64,000 bases of DNA from Listeria grandensis FSL F6-0971. GTDB lineage: Bacteria > Bacillota > Bacilli > Lactobacillales > Listeriaceae. A program made the position numbers and the translations under genes. This document shows, in pieces, positions 10,718 through 20,678 of this stretch. The DNA lies in the NCBI RefSeq assembly GCF_000525835.1, contig NZ_AODD01000012.1, positions 1 through 64,000 on the forward strand, written 5' to 3'. Numbering within the stretch: position 1 is the stretch's first letter; each line of letters opens with the position of its first letter. The notes beneath the pieces were generated by a model, which was not told the DNA's origin, did no database searches, and worked only from the letters and a program-made list of their open reading frames with translations.

Positions 10718-11798
10718 GGATCTCTCCCCCTTTATGAGTCGCAACAAATTTTTCCATCAGAGCAGTCAGTGCTTCGACACCCGCATATGGAAAAGCATTG
10801 TAAATACTGGCACGCATACCACCAACCGAGCGGTGTCCCTTCAAATTTTCAAAATGAAGTTCCTCCGCTTCTTTAATAAATAATTTATCTAAATCAGGTG
10901 ATCCCGTCATAAACGGTACATTCGTTAGCGAACGATCCGCCTTATTTACAGGAGATGAAAACATCGAAGACGCGTCCAAATAATCATATAAAAGAGCCGC
11001 TTTCTTTCTATTAAGCGCTTCGATTCCCGCTACGCCACCTTGCTCCTTAATCCATTCAAAAACCAACTTTGCCACATAAATCGCAAATGTCGCTGGTGTA
11101 TTATACATTGAACCATTCTTCGCTTGTACCGCATAATCAAGCATCGCCGGCAAACCAGCTACGTTCCCGATCAGATCCTCACGAACAATAACGATCGTAA
11201 GCCCTGCAGGACCAATGTTCTTCTGTGCGCCCGCATAAATCAGGCCAAACTTGTTCACATCATACACACTCGACAAAATATTGGAAGACATGTCCGCAAC
11301 AAGTGGCACATCACCAGTTTCAGGAGGCGTAAAAATAGCAGTACCTTCAATGGTGTTATTCGTTGTGATGTGCAAATAAGCCGCGTCGGATGGCACGCGC
11401 GGTATCTCGGGAATATAGCTGAAATTCTTGTCTTTAGATGATGCCAGCACTTCAATATCACCAATCTTAGCCGCTTCTTCCATCGCTTTTTCAGACCATG
11501 AGCCAGTGTTGACAAAATAGGCCTTCTTACCAGCCATCAAATTCATCGGTATCATGGTGAATTGTAGACTCGCCCCACCTTGTAAGAATAAAATTTTGTA
11601 ATTTTCGGGAATGTGCATTAATTCACGCAATAGTGACTCTGCGTCCCCAAGGATTTCCTCAAATAAATCTGACCGATGACTTAATTCCATTACTGACATT
11701 CCTGAACCTTTGTACGATAATAGCTCCTTCTGCACCTTTTCTAAAACCGGTACGGGCAAAATCGCAGGTCCTGCTGAAAAATTATACGCTCTTTCCAC
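10710..11798 (-). CDS. serC: Phosphoserine aminotransferase
   Basis: A PLP enzyme that transfers the amino group of glutamate to 3-phosphohydroxypyruvate. The GTG start at 11798 ([15 protein letters not shown]) has aggagag 7 bases upstream and gives 362 residues, the family length; the longer open frame upstream has no ribosome site. Motifs: [17 protein letters not shown] near the N-terminus, the PLP lysine in [14 protein letters not shown], and [16 protein letters not shown] near the end. Its stop overlaps the serA start. A long leader of roughly 190 nt precedes it. Confidence 0.93.
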   Translation of the reverse strand: MERAYNFSAGPAILPVPVLEKVQKELLSYKGSGMSVMELSHRSDLFEEILGDAESLLRELMHIPENYKILFLQGGASLQFTMIPMNLMAGKKAYFVNTGSWSEKAMEEAAKIGDIEVLASSKDKNFSYIPEIPRVPSDAAYLHITTNNTIEGTAIFTPPETGDVPLVADMSSNILSSVYDVNKFGLIYAGAQKNIGPAGLTIVIVREDLIGNVAGLPAMLDYAVQAKNGSMYNTPATFAIYVAKLVFEWIKEQGGVAGIEALNRKKAALLYDYLDASSMFSSPVNKADRSLTNVPFMTGSPDLDKLFIKEAEELHFENLKGHRSVGGMRASIYNAFPYAGVEALTALMEKFVATHKGGEIHV

Positions 11799-12150
11799 AC
11801 AACATCTCTCCTGTTCCAATCGTATTTCCAACCTACAACTTCGATTTCTCACATCTGGTCTTAATACAAAAACTGTGACAAGCATTACAAGTATTGCGAA
11901 AAGCCTATTTTGGAGTTCACATATGTATCTCATTCCCATTTCCAGTCTAATCAAACCCAAGAAAGAATACTTACTCCTAACACTTGGATATATTATATCA
12001 GAAAATACGAATATTTTCAGACAAATTTAACTTATTCTGCGGGTTTTTATTAAAAAAACACCAAGAAAGCGTCCCCATTTGGCTAAAAACCTTGAGATTG
12101 ACTTTCTAGTATTCTTTTAAAAACTTTTCCCGAAAAAATAAATCCTCGCA
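11799..12150 (-). promoter_or_regulatory. serCA upstream region with probable promoter
   Basis: This 352-bp gap has no convincing gene. On the minus strand a perfect -10 TATAAT lies at 11997-11992, preceded by an AT-rich stretch with only a weak -35. The leader from there to the serC GTG is about 190 nt; I could not recognise a T-box or other riboswitch in it. An inverted repeat with agaaag/ctttct arms near 12065-12110 may end the upstream MFS transcript. Confidence 0.45.
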
Positions 12151-13314
12151 TTATTTCCCGGGTAATAATCGCTTCGTCCGAAAAACAATCAAATAAATCA
12201 CCAGAAAAATCACTAGCGTAACAATAGACCAACGATACATCATTGCATAATTATAATGCGTCGCGATAAAGCTAAGTCCAAAGCTCCCAAGCGCCATCCC
12301 AACATCCATCCCCGATAAAAATGTCCCATTCGCAATCCCCTTTTTATCAGGTGCCGCACGATCCACTGCTAAAGCTTGCAACGAGGGCTGAACCATTCCG
12401 TAGCCGAGACCGAAAAACAATGAAGATCCAAATAAACTCCAAGCTCCCGTTGCCAGCGACAACCACCACAATCCAAGGCCCATCAACACGACTCCTGGAA
12501 GAATAACCACCCGATGCCCCTTCAAATCATACAATCGTCCCGCAAAAAGCCTACTTACCAACACCATAATCGCCTGCCCAACAAAGAAAATCCAGACCAT
12601 CTGCACGTGTAATTCCAATCCATAAATCATCATAAATGTCTGAATACCACCTAATGGAAAAGCCATCAGCATACAGAGTAGCGCTGGTAGCAATGCGCCC
12701 TTATCAAACAACTGCATCTTATGCTTCACGACTATCGCTTGTTTCGGCATTTTCAACCGTGTCACCAACAGAAAAACCAATACCATCAATACGATCGAAA
12801 ATCCAATCAAAAAATTAAATGAAAACTGGTTCATCAAAATAATCGCAATAATCGGTGCAAGCGACATTCCAAGCGCCGTCGTCAATCCATAAAAACCAAT
12901 ACCTTCTCCCGTCCGATTCGGTGGCACTAACGTCGAAACCCCCGTCGCAATTGAGGTCGTCGTAATCCCCCAACCGACACCATGAAATAGCCGTAATACC
13001 AATAATGCCGAGACTACCGTTGACCAATAAAAATTCACCGTCACCGCAATCAACACAAAGAACCCAACCAAAATCATGATTTTCGCACCAAAACGATCAT
13101 TTAGCCCTCCCGCAATCACTCGCATGAACAAAGCGACCAACGAAAATAAGCCCACCGCTAAACTCGCCTGGGTCTCCGTACCACCTAATTTAATAATTTG
13201 CGCAGGTAGCGTTGGCATAAAAATCTGAAATCCAATATATAAAAATAAGCTGGAGATCAATAATATCACATAATCTTTCGTCCATAATTTCGCCTTCAAA
13301 AAATCCCTTCTCAC
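12151..13314 (-). CDS. MFS transporter
   Basis: 387 residues with twelve hydrophobic segments. The first-half loop motif is GGLNDRFGAKIMILVG, the usual GxxxDRxGRR of major-facilitator proteins, and GATTALGMSLAP-type glycine-rich helices follow (FYGLTTALGMSLAPIIA). It overlaps the upstream MarR gene by 4 bp, so the two form a regulator-pump operon. Drug or metabolite export is the usual role of such pairs; the substrate cannot be told from sequence. A near-consensus Noc site lies inside its last codons. Confidence 0.82.
   Translation of the reverse strand: MRRDFLKAKLWTKDYVILLISSLFLYIGFQIFMPTLPAQIIKLGGTETQASLAVGLFSLVALFMRVIAGGLNDRFGAKIMILVGFFVLIAVTVNFYWSTVVSALLVLRLFHGVGWGITTTSIATGVSTLVPPNRTGEGIGFYGLTTALGMSLAPIIAIILMNQFSFNFLIGFSIVLMVLVFLLVTRLKMPKQAIVVKHKMQLFDKGALLPALLCMLMAFPLGGIQTFMMIYGLELHVQMVWIFFVGQAIMVLVSRLFAGRLYDLKGHRVVILPGVVLMGLGLWWLSLATGAWSLFGSSLFFGLGYGMVQPSLQALAVDRAAPDKKGIANGTFLSGMDVGMALGSFGLSFIATHYNYAMMYRWSIVTLVIFLVIYLIVFRTKRLLPGK
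12153..12166. promoter_or_regulatory. Probable Noc-binding site (13 of 14)
   Basis: ATTTCCCGGGTAAT differs at one position from the palindromic Noc-binding sequence ATTTCCCGGGAAAT known from Bacillus. The noc gene is at 37035-37898. It lies at the 3' end of the MFS gene. Confidence 0.6.
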
Positions 13315-13733
13315 TCTAAATTATTTTCAATACGTGCCAAGATATCCAAGTAGACTTCTAGCTCCGTATCCGCTATCCCCCGATAGAAGTGGGTGCACGT
13401 CTCCTCCACCACATTCCGAATCAGTTGTACTTTTTGTTTACCTTCTGTCGATAAAGCTAGCGATGTAATTCGCCGATCCTGTGCATCTATTGCCTTTGTC
13501 ATTAAATTTTTTCGAATGAGCACATCGATAATTCGATTAACAGTTGGGGCGTCCTTTTCTGTGAACGCTGCTATATGTCGTTGCGAAATTGGCGCCTTCT
13601 GATCCACCACATTCAAAACAGACCACTGTTCCGGCGTCACATCAAACCGCTCCAAACCGTGCTGCAAGTGAAGGCTTGTTTTCTTAGCCACTACATTCGT
13701 CCGAAACGCCACATCCTCATAAAATCCCCGCAT
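13311..13733 (-). CDS. MarR-family regulator
   Basis: The start is placed at ATG 13733 (MRGFYEDVAFRTNVVAK), 6 bases after gggggat; an upstream ATG in the same frame lacks a ribosome site. 140 residues with the MarR winged helix: LERFDVTPEQWSVLNVVDQ, ISQRHIAAFTEKDAPTVNRIIDVLIRK and the wing DAQDRRITSLALST. It overlaps the MFS gene by 4 bp and probably represses this operon. A short dyad ttgtcatgacaa lies upstream at 13758-13769, a plausible operator. Confidence 0.82.
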   Translation of the reverse strand: MRGFYEDVAFRTNVVAKKTSLHLQHGLERFDVTPEQWSVLNVVDQKAPISQRHIAAFTEKDAPTVNRIIDVLIRKNLMTKAIDAQDRRITSLALSTEGKQKVQLIRNVVEETCTHFYRGIADTELEVYLDILARIENNLE

Positions 13734-13830
13734 CGCGATCCCCCTCCCCACATTTAATTGTCATGACAACTATATCATAAAAAAAGATATGATAACAGTT
13801 ATAGCCATTACCATACCCTAAAATAAGATT

Positions 13831-14496
13831 TTATTTTTCACTATCCATTGCAAATTTACCAACAATCGCAGCCACTAAACCACCAACGATAGGCGCTACA
13901 ATGAACACCCACAATTGAGATAAAGCTTCACCGCCAGCAAATAGAGCTGGACCAATACTACGAGCCGGGTTAACAGAAGTTCCTGTCAACGGAATGCCTA
14001 GTAAGTGAATTAAAACTAAAGTCAAGCCGATAACTAAACCAGCAAAAGCAGGATTTCCTTTTTTACCAGTAACGACGATAATAACTAATACAAATACGAA
14101 AGTTAAGATTGCTTCTACTAAGAATGCGCCGCCTGCACCGATATTTCCAAATCCATTTTGACCTAAGTTTTTAGTAGACATGTCAGAAAGATTTAAGAAT
14201 GAAAGCAATGTAACGGAACCAACAATCGCACCAGCTACTTGCGCCACAATGTATCCAACTAACTCGCTACCTGAAATTCTCTTGTTTAAAAACATCGCAA
14301 CGGAAACAGCTGGATTCACGTGACATCCAGAAATAGTTCCAATGCTGTACGCCATCGCAACGATTGACAAACCAAATGCCATCGCGATTCCAAGCGTCCC
14401 AATCCCTTCAATTCCACCGCCTAAAACTGCGGTACCTGTGCCGAATAAGACCAAAACAAAAGTTCCAATAAATTCAGCAAATAATTTCTTACTCAT
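13831..14496 (-). CDS. Aquaporin (MIP family), AqpZ-like
   Basis: 221 residues, six membrane helices and both pore motifs, NPAVSVAMFLNKR and NPARSIGPALFAGG. The N-terminus (FAEFIGTFVLVLFGTGTAVL) is the classical MIP start. The second NPA loop is NPARS without the Asp that marks glycerol facilitators (NPARD), which points to a water channel rather than GlpF. ATG follows ggaggag. It is monocistronic, with no glycerol genes nearby. Confidence 0.85.
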   Translation of the reverse strand: MSKKLFAEFIGTFVLVLFGTGTAVLGGGIEGIGTLGIAMAFGLSIVAMAYSIGTISGCHVNPAVSVAMFLNKRISGSELVGYIVAQVAGAIVGSVTLLSFLNLSDMSTKNLGQNGFGNIGAGGAFLVEAILTFVFVLVIIVVTGKKGNPAFAGLVIGLTLVLIHLLGIPLTGTSVNPARSIGPALFAGGEALSQLWVFIVAPIVGGLVAAIVGKFAMDSEK

Positions 14497-14609
14497 GTGT
14501 TCTCCTCCTTTTGAATTTTTTTCGCACTTACTATATATACCTCGAAATGAGTAATTTGTAAACCTTTATTTTTGTAATAAAATGCACAAATGATGCAAAT
14601 TTAATGGTA

Positions 14610-14638
14610 TTGACAAAAAGAAGCGCTTACCTTAACGT
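14610..14638 (+). promoter_or_regulatory. Promoter of the hen1-pnkp operon, cre-like site in the spacer
   Basis: -35 TTGACA (14610-14615), 17-bp spacer, -10 TAACGT (14633-14638). The spacer contains gaagcgcttac, which resembles the CcpA cre core; catabolite control is only a suggestion. A parS-like site lies just downstream, between promoter and start codon. Confidence 0.6.
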
Positions 14639-14651
14639 AGTAGCATAGAGA

Positions 14652-14667
14652 TGTTCCACGTGAAACG
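14652..14667. promoter_or_regulatory. parS site (15 of 16)
   Basis: TGTTCCACGTGAAACG matches the parS consensus except for the last base. It lies in the 5' leader of hen1, so bound ParB could affect this operon's transcription. Confidence 0.8.
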
Positions 14668-14696
14668 TCAATACCTTGCGAAAAGGAGATTTAAAA

Positions 14697-15956
14697 ATGG
14701 CAATTATCCAAGTAAAATCGACAAATCCTGATTTCTCCTTTCTAATAAAGAAGAATCCCGACTCAGGCATGATCTTAAGACAAATGCGTAAAGGCGTCGC
14801 ACACGGCTGGTATTCCCCACAAGATACCTACAACGTTTATTTCAAAGACGCTGATAATGATATTTCCTATAAGAAGTACCGTGATGAAAATTTTGAATAT
14901 CTCAATCTATCTCGCTATAATTCGAATATTTTCCCATTAAATGCTCTGAGTGAGTTTTTCTCTTTAAAAGAAAGAGATCCGCGCGACCAAGCAGGTTTCA
15001 CACACGAGTTTCATATTAATATGCTCTACATTCGCCGTGTCCACTATATCGAGTTTTTCCAAAAATATATGCCAGACTACACATTCGAAGTAACGCACCT
15101 TTCCGATTCTAACTGGGCGGTGACGATCTCCACAAAATCTAGTCTCTACGATTTGATTCATATTTCCAATCTATTTTGCCTATTTTTCGCTGGTTTTAGT
15201 CGCGAATATCTGGATATTACGGACGATTTGCTGAAGAAATACATCAAAAGTGTGCAAATCACAGATCCACCGTTCTATATTCGTAACCTTTTTGTGCATC
15301 ATTTCTTAACGACTCGCAAACTGTTCAGTCAATTCAAATCAGAACTGGAAGCTACCGACCGTTACGATATTCAGTTCGATTTTGGTGGTACGGCGGTTCA
15401 AAGACGGAATTTCATCGCGAGTCAGTTGAATTTTGATAAAGTTATTGTCGATATTGGTTGCGGCGAAGGCTTTTATGCCATTCCATTTGCTGAGAAAACA
15501 AAACTTGATTATTACGCAATCGATATTGATCCCGAAATGCTCCTTTTGACCAATAAAAAAGCGGCGAAAAAAGAGCTTGATAACATTATTACCTACTCCT
15601 CCTTGGAAACATTCTTGGAAAACGCCCCAACTGAAAAGGTCGATGTTATTTTGACGGAAGTCATTGAACATATGCCTACCAAAATGGCAAAAAAACTGAT
15701 CCGCAAAATCATCGAAAATATCGATTTTGATACGTGTATTATCACGACACCAAACAGTGAGTTTAATTCCTTTTATGGTTTGGAGGGCTTCCGTCACGAT
15801 GACCACGATTGGGAAATGAGTACCGAGGAATTCCAAGAATGGCTTACCGAAACGATCGATAATAGTAAAGTCACAGTGGAATTTCAAGCAATTGGTGATG
15901 CAGTGAACGGTATTCATACTACGCAAGGCGCGCTTTTAAGGAAAAAGGAGGATTAA
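14697..15956 (+). CDS. hen1: Bacterial Hen1, RNA 3'-terminal ribose 2'-O-methyltransferase
   Basis: Methylates the 2'-OH at the 3' end of cleaved RNA before ligation, so that the repaired RNA resists recutting. Start ATG 14697 (MAIIQVKST) has aaaggag upstream; 419 residues. The N-terminal half is the Hen1_L-type domain that stimulates ligation by Pnkp. The C-terminal half is the methyltransferase: SAM motif IVDIGCGEGFYAIPF near residue 250, then metal-site elements EVIEHM, ITTPNSEFNSFY and FRHDDHDWEMS, the signature of Hen1 proteins. It is one base apart from pnkp, as in the Clostridium thermocellum pair. Confidence 0.9.
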   Translation: MAIIQVKSTNPDFSFLIKKNPDSGMILRQMRKGVAHGWYSPQDTYNVYFKDADNDISYKKYRDENFEYLNLSRYNSNIFPLNALSEFFSLKERDPRDQAGFTHEFHINMLYIRRVHYIEFFQKYMPDYTFEVTHLSDSNWAVTISTKSSLYDLIHISNLFCLFFAGFSREYLDITDDLLKKYIKSVQITDPPFYIRNLFVHHFLTTRKLFSQFKSELEATDRYDIQFDFGGTAVQRRNFIASQLNFDKVIVDIGCGEGFYAIPFAEKTKLDYYAIDIDPEMLLLTNKKAAKKELDNIITYSSLETFLENAPTEKVDVILTEVIEHMPTKMAKKLIRKIIENIDFDTCIITTPNSEFNSFYGLEGFRHDDHDWEMSTEEFQEWLTETIDNSKVTVEFQAIGDAVNGIHTTQGALLRKKED

Positions 15957-15957
15957 T

Positions 15958-18520
15958 ATGGAACTAAAAACACAACTCCACACAATTTTCATGCTCGTCG
16001 GCCCAACAGAATGCGGAAAAACCACTTTTGCAAATGAAATTCTGATACCACAACTCCAATTTTCTGAACCCGACAAAAATTTTCATGCGAACGTCCAATA
16101 TCTATCTTCTGATGCAATTCGCCAAGAGATGCTAGGTAAAGACTACGATAAATATGCTCAAATCATGCTCGAAGCAAGTGATCAAACGTTCGAAATGCTG
16201 TTCAAAAAACTAGATTTGGTCACAAAATTCCCAATCAACGCCGAATTTGTTGTTTTAGATACAACTGGACTAACCGCTGATTTTCGTGAAAAAGTCCGCG
16301 AAACGGCGAAAAATAATAATTACAATGTCGAAATTATCCTTTTTGACTACCGAAATCGTGATGACTACTACGCAAGCGAGCGTTCGAAAAAGCTTATCAG
16401 CAACCATGTCACACGTCTGAAAAAGGAAATTTTACCGAATATCGCGCGTGAAAACTACAAACACATCCATCGTGTTCGCGCAAAGAATTTTACGACACAA
16501 ACGGCGGACTATCAAATTCTGATCACAAACCAAGCCTCATTTTTAAATACGCTTCTACCAACAAATGAGACCTACACAATGATTGGCGACGTTCATGAAT
16601 GCACGAACGAGCTACAAAACACTCTTGCAAAAATTAGGATGCCAAATCGAAAACGGCAAAATCATACAGAGCCCTCATAAAATGGTTCTCGTTGGTGACT
16701 GGATCGATAAAGGAAAAAACACTCGCGAAATTACCGAATTTCTATACGAAAATCAACAATTCTTTCTATTCGTACTTGGAAATCATGAAAACTTTGTTCA
16801 TAAATACATTTTAGGCGAGATTAAGGGGGCAAATCAAGAAATTGTCGATAATTACTTCGACTCCATTCCTGATTTAGTCGCTGATCCTGAACTTTTTGCG
16901 AAATTTGAACATCTTTTCCGATTAGCACAGCCTTTCTATCATTATATTGGTGATGAGACAGCATCCTTTTATGTCACCCACTCGCCGTGTCAGAATAAGT
17001 ATATTGGCAAACTCGATGGGAACTCCATGCGTCATCAGCGCAATTTCCACCTTGATCGGACAAGACCTGTGCAGGAGCAGCTGACATTCTTGGAAAACGA
17101 TGCTGTGAATAATTATCCATACCACATTTTCGGACATGTTGCTGCAAAACAAGCATTCCGCATCAAGAATAAGCTTCATCTGGACACTGGTTGTGCGCAT
17201 GGGAATGAATTAACTGCGGTCACACTAAACTATCGCAAACCCCTTTTCAAATCCGTTCGCTCCGAAAATCAGCAACTCGCTGGCGAATTACCGACGCTTT
17301 TCAAACGCGAGCGGCATGTTTCCATCGGCGATCTCGACACAGAATCACTGCGTCGGCTTCATTTCATCGGTGAAAACAAAATCAATTTTATCTCAGGAAC
17401 GATGTCTCCTGCACCTAAAGACCTAGAAAACAACTCGTTAGAATCGCTAGAAAAAGGACTACATTATTTCGCCGAAAAAGGCATATCCGAAGTTGTTCTA
17501 CAACCAAAATACATGGGCTCCCGCTGCAACATCTACTTGCATAAAAATACAAAATCCAGTTTCGCGGTCAGTCGAAATGGCTTCAAAATAACTCATATTG
17601 ACTTAACGCCGATTTACGCATCACTGCACACGCGATTTGGCGAATACATGGAGCAAAATCATATCCAAATGCTCATCTTAGACGGCGAGCTACTTCCTTG
17701 GCAGGCGCTCGGCAAAGAACTCATCGAAAAACAATTCCAACCGATGGAAACCGCGTTGCACACCGAGCTCTCCTTTTTGCAAGCACACGGTTTTGATGAG
17801 GCTCTATCGCAGCTAATCAGCGAATATGATGCCACTGATTTCGCGGTCGATCAAACCAAACTAACAAAAAAAGAACTCAACGACAAATATAGCTCGCGAC
17901 TCTATCAAAACTACAAACCATTACACAAAATCAAACAAACCCGTGTGGCATTGGCACAACACCAAGAAGCGTTGCAGACATATAAACAACAACTAGAAAT
18001 TCACGCGACAGACGCCGAACTAGACTATAAAGCCTTTGCCCTACTTAAAATCATTTACAACGACAGTACTGAACAAATCCCTGCTTGGCCAACTTCTGAG
18101 ATGTATAGATTCCTTAACGATGACACATTTGTTCAGCTAGATCTCACGCAGCCCGACTACTTGACGATCGCCGAAGCCTATTTCGCCAACCTCACCACAA
18201 TCAACAAGATGGAAGGCGTCGTCATCAAACCAGAAAAAGTAACACCAAACATCGCGCCATACATGAAAGTGCGCAACATAGACTACTTGTCCATCGTATA
18301 CGGTTATGACTTCCAGTTCCCACATAAATTGGACAAATTGATAAAACAAAAAAGCATCAACAAAAAGCTGCGAACCTCTATCAAAGAATCCCAACTTGCT
18401 TCCAAATTATTAGAAATAAATTGGTCAGAAATCACACCGAACAATCAGAAATTCAACGAAACTGCAGCAAACCTACTATTTGAAGTAGAACAAGAACGCG
18501 ATATCGATCCTAGATTATAA
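15958..18520 (+). CDS. pnkp: Pnkp, RNA kinase-phosphatase-ligase (one frameshift)
   Basis: Heals and seals broken RNA, with Hen1 as partner. The repaired length is 853 residues, close to the 870 of C. thermocellum Pnkp. Kinase: P-loop GPTECGKT at residues 15-22. Phosphatase: metallophosphoesterase motifs MIGDVHE (about 208), VGDWIDKG and LGNHENF. Ligase: nucleotidyl lysine motif PKYMGSRCN at about residue 516, with the Pnkp-type insert module around it. The kinase frame ends at 16680 and the phosphatase-ligase frame is open from 16583. Removing one A from the four-A run 16616-16619 restores the phosphatase sequence (HECTNELQ then TLLQKLG). Start ATG after aaaggagg. Confidence 0.87.
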
Positions 18521-18536
18521 AGTTTCACGTGAAACA
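18521..18536. promoter_or_regulatory. parS site (15 of 16)
   Basis: AGTTTCACGTGAAACA differs from consensus at the first base. It lies right at the pnkp stop codon, about 2.9 kb left of dnaA, and is the closest ParB site to the origin on this side. Confidence 0.8.
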
Positions 18537-18540
18537 TATC

Positions 18541-18587
18541 AAAAAGAAGCTACCCTCGCCAAATCTATGCGGCAGTAGCTTCTTTTT
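18541..18587. terminator. Bidirectional terminator between pnkp and jag
   Basis: Stem AAAAAGAAGCTAC / GTAGCTTCTTTTT, which provides T tracts both ways between two convergent operons. Confidence 0.85.
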
Positions 18588-18589
18588 GT

Positions 18590-19210
18590 TTACCCTTTTA
18601 CAGGTTTAATTACAATATAACGATATGGTTCGCGACCTTCTGAATGTGTTTCCACACGCTTATCTTCGCTCAAAATCGCATGAATTGTTTTTCGTTCAAA
18701 CGAAGGCATCGGCTCTAAATGAACAACTCGGCGCGTCTTCACTGTCTTATCGGCCATTTTCTTACCTAATAAGGTCAATGTTTCATAACGACGTTCCCGG
18801 TAATCCCCAACATTTACGACCACATTTTTATATTGGTCTGTATCCTTATTGGCGATCAGTTGCGTCAAATATTGTAGTGCATTTAACGTTTGACCATGTT
18901 TTCCAATCAACAATCCTAGATTATTTCCTGACACTTGGATGCTGACTTCCTTACCTTGTTCAGAGACATCAACGGATACTTCCGCACCCATTTTCGTAGC
19001 CACGTCAATCACGTATTGGACAGCAGTCTCGATTTGGTTATGCTTTTCGATGACCTTGACCATCGCAAGCCTTGAACCAATCCCGAAAATACCTTTTTTA
19101 CCCGGATCCATGATTTCCACGTCTACTTTTTCCCGCGTTGTGCCTAAGTCCTTCAACGCGTTTTGAATTGCTTCTTCAACGGTTTGGCCTTGCGCAGTTA
19201 TATCTCTCAC
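18590..19210 (-). CDS. jag: Jag/KhpB RNA-binding protein (KH-R3H)
   Basis: 206 residues in the Jag order: N-terminal Jag_N domain (TAQGQTVEEAIQNALKDLG), a type II KH domain with NNLGLLIGKHGQTLNALQYL, and a C-terminal R3H domain (RRVVHLEPMPSFERKTIHAIL). By family it binds RNA with KhpA and influences cell wall growth and division. Its start overlaps the yidC stop by 4 bp. The order rpmH-rnpA-yidC-jag is the conserved firmicute origin-proximal operon. Confidence 0.93.
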   Translation of the reverse strand: MRDITAQGQTVEEAIQNALKDLGTTREKVDVEIMDPGKKGIFGIGSRLAMVKVIEKHNQIETAVQYVIDVATKMGAEVSVDVSEQGKEVSIQVSGNNLGLLIGKHGQTLNALQYLTQLIANKDTDQYKNVVVNVGDYRERRYETLTLLGKKMADKTVKTRRVVHLEPMPSFERKTIHAILSEDKRVETHSEGREPYRYIVIKPVKG

Positions 19211-20070
19211 TTTCTCTTCTTACCTCCCTTTTTCGATGCAGGCATTGTCGCTGCTTTCTTTTTAAGTCTTTCTTCTTCCTTCTTAGCTTCTTCCAAAGCC
19301 GCAGCTTCGCGTTTTGCCTTGAATGGATTATTGATTAACATCGTTTGGAAAATCGTAAATATATTTCCGACAACCCAGTAAAGCGCTAGTGCTGACGGTA
19401 AACTGATACCTGCAAAAAGAATCATCAACGGCATAAAGTAAATAATCATGTTCATTGATTTATTTTGCTGCGTTTGGCCCATCATCGACAATTTAGAAGA
19501 TATAAACGTCGTCAACGCGGCTAAAATCGGCAAAACGAAATACGGATCTTTATCGCCAAGTGTCATCCATAGGAAATCTTGTGTTTTAATCTCTGCTGTC
19601 CGGCTAATCGCTTGGTAGAAACCAAGCAAGATCGGCATTTGGATCAATAACGGCAAACAACCCATCATTGGATTTGCATTGTTTTCTTGATATAAACGCA
19701 TAGTTTCTTGCTGTAATTTTTGTTTCGTTTCGTTATCTTTTGATTTGTATTTTTCTTGTAGCTCTTTAATTTGCGGCTGCATTGCTGTCATTGCTTTTTG
19801 GCTTTTCAGTTGTTTAATCATTAAAGGCATGATCAAAAGTCTGATGACAACGGTCGTCATGATGATCCCCATTGCATAGTTGCCACCAAATAGCTCCGCG
19901 AACCAGATGATTACTTGTGATAATGGATAGACAATGTAATGACTCCAAAATCCTGATGACTCCGATGTGATTGGATCAGTTGAAATACCACACCCAGCTA
20001 AAACTGCTAACAGCCCCGTCATCAACCCTACTAAAAGTAACTTCTTTTTCAATTGCATTTTCTTCTTCAA
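19207..20070 (-). CDS. yidC: Membrane protein insertase YidC/OxaA (SpoIIIJ type)
   Basis: 287 residues. Lipoprotein signal peptide with lipobox LAGC near residue 27, then five membrane helices. The conserved positive residue in the groove is in TTVVIRLLIMPLM. The cytoplasmic coiled loop (MQPQIKELQEKYKSKDNETKQKLQQ), the PMMGCLPLLIQMPIL segment and a Lys-rich C-terminal tail that contacts the ribosome follow. It inserts proteins into the membrane alone or with SecYEG. It lies 42 bp downstream of rnpA. Confidence 0.95.
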   Translation of the reverse strand: MKKKMQLKKKLLLVGLMTGLLAVLAGCGISTDPITSESSGFWSHYIVYPLSQVIIWFAELFGGNYAMGIIMTTVVIRLLIMPLMIKQLKSQKAMTAMQPQIKELQEKYKSKDNETKQKLQQETMRLYQENNANPMMGCLPLLIQMPILLGFYQAISRTAEIKTQDFLWMTLGDKDPYFVLPILAALTTFISSKLSMMGQTQQNKSMNMIIYFMPLMILFAGISLPSALALYWVVGNIFTIFQTMLINNPFKAKREAAALEEAKKEEERLKKKAATMPASKKGGKKRK

Positions 20071-20112
20071 ATAGTGCTACCTCCACTCTCCGCCTGTATT
20101 CTTCTCATAAAA

Positions 20113-20466
20113 TTACTTTTTCTGACCCTGCTTCAAAACTCTAGATAATTTCAAAACATGTATCAAACTTTTTTTAATCTCATGAAAATCCATATTGGCC
20201 GCCGGTTTTCTGGCGATGATAATATAGTCATAACCTGGAGCAACTTGCTCATTCAGCTCATGAAAGGTTTGCCTGATGCAACGTTTAATACGATTTCGCA
20301 CGACAGCGTTTCCAATTTTTTTACTCACAGAAAGCCCAATTCGAAAATGCGTCAAATCTTCCCTTTTAAATATGTAAACGACAAATTGACGATTCGCAAA
20401 CGACTTCCCTTTCTTAAATACGCGTTGAAACTCATCATCTTTCTTGATACGATATGCTTTTTTCAT
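20113..20466 (-). CDS. rnpA: Ribonuclease P protein component
   Basis: 117 residues. The typical start [21 protein letters not shown] and the RNA-binding core [26 protein letters not shown] (family RNR motif) are present. It assists the RNase P RNA in removing 5' leaders from tRNA precursors. It is separated from rpmH by 212 bp that hold a terminator and a large inverted repeat, so some of its transcription may be independent of rpmH. Confidence 0.95.
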   Translation of the reverse strand: MKKAYRIKKDDEFQRVFKKGKSFANRQFVVYIFKREDLTHFRIGLSVSKKIGNAVVRNRIKRCIRQTFHELNEQVAPGYDYIIIARKPAANMDFHEIKKSLIHVLKLSRVLKQGQKK

Positions 20467-20515
20467 AAAATCTCCATCTTCTAATCAGATTATCTTGTCC
20501 GCAAAATGCACCCCT

Positions 20516-20633
20516 GTTAAGAAGTTAGGACATCATCTCAACAAATCGGCGGCAAGCGTTCGATTTGTATAAAGCCAAATATACGTCTTACTCCATACTT
20601 CAGACTTATTTAGGCTTGTCCCAACCTCTTAAC
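20516..20633. repeat. Palindromic intergenic element between rpmH and rnpA
   Basis: The arms gttaagaagttaggac (20516-20531) and gtcccaacctcttaac (20618-20633) are inverted copies with 14 of 16 matches. Inside is a second dyad, acaaatcg / cgatttgt. The stretch is non-coding. Such elements with gttgggaca-type ends are, as I recall, repeated between genes in Listeria and relatives; whether this is a mobile miniature element or a processed RNA structure is open. Confidence 0.5.
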
Positions 20634-20648
20634 GGTTCACTCTGACGT

Positions 20649-20677
20649 AAAAAAAACCACTGAGTCTTTTTCAGTGG
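20649..20677 (-). terminator. Terminator of rpmH
   Basis: On the minus strand CCACTGA...TCAGTGG forms a 7-bp stem with a short loop followed by eight T. It begins 2 bp after the rpmH stop codon. Confidence 0.8.
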
Positions 20678-20678
20678 T

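Noticed and set aside
11799..11960. N-terminal extension of SerC of about 54 residues
   Set aside because: No ribosome site; GTG 11798 has aggagag and gives the family length.
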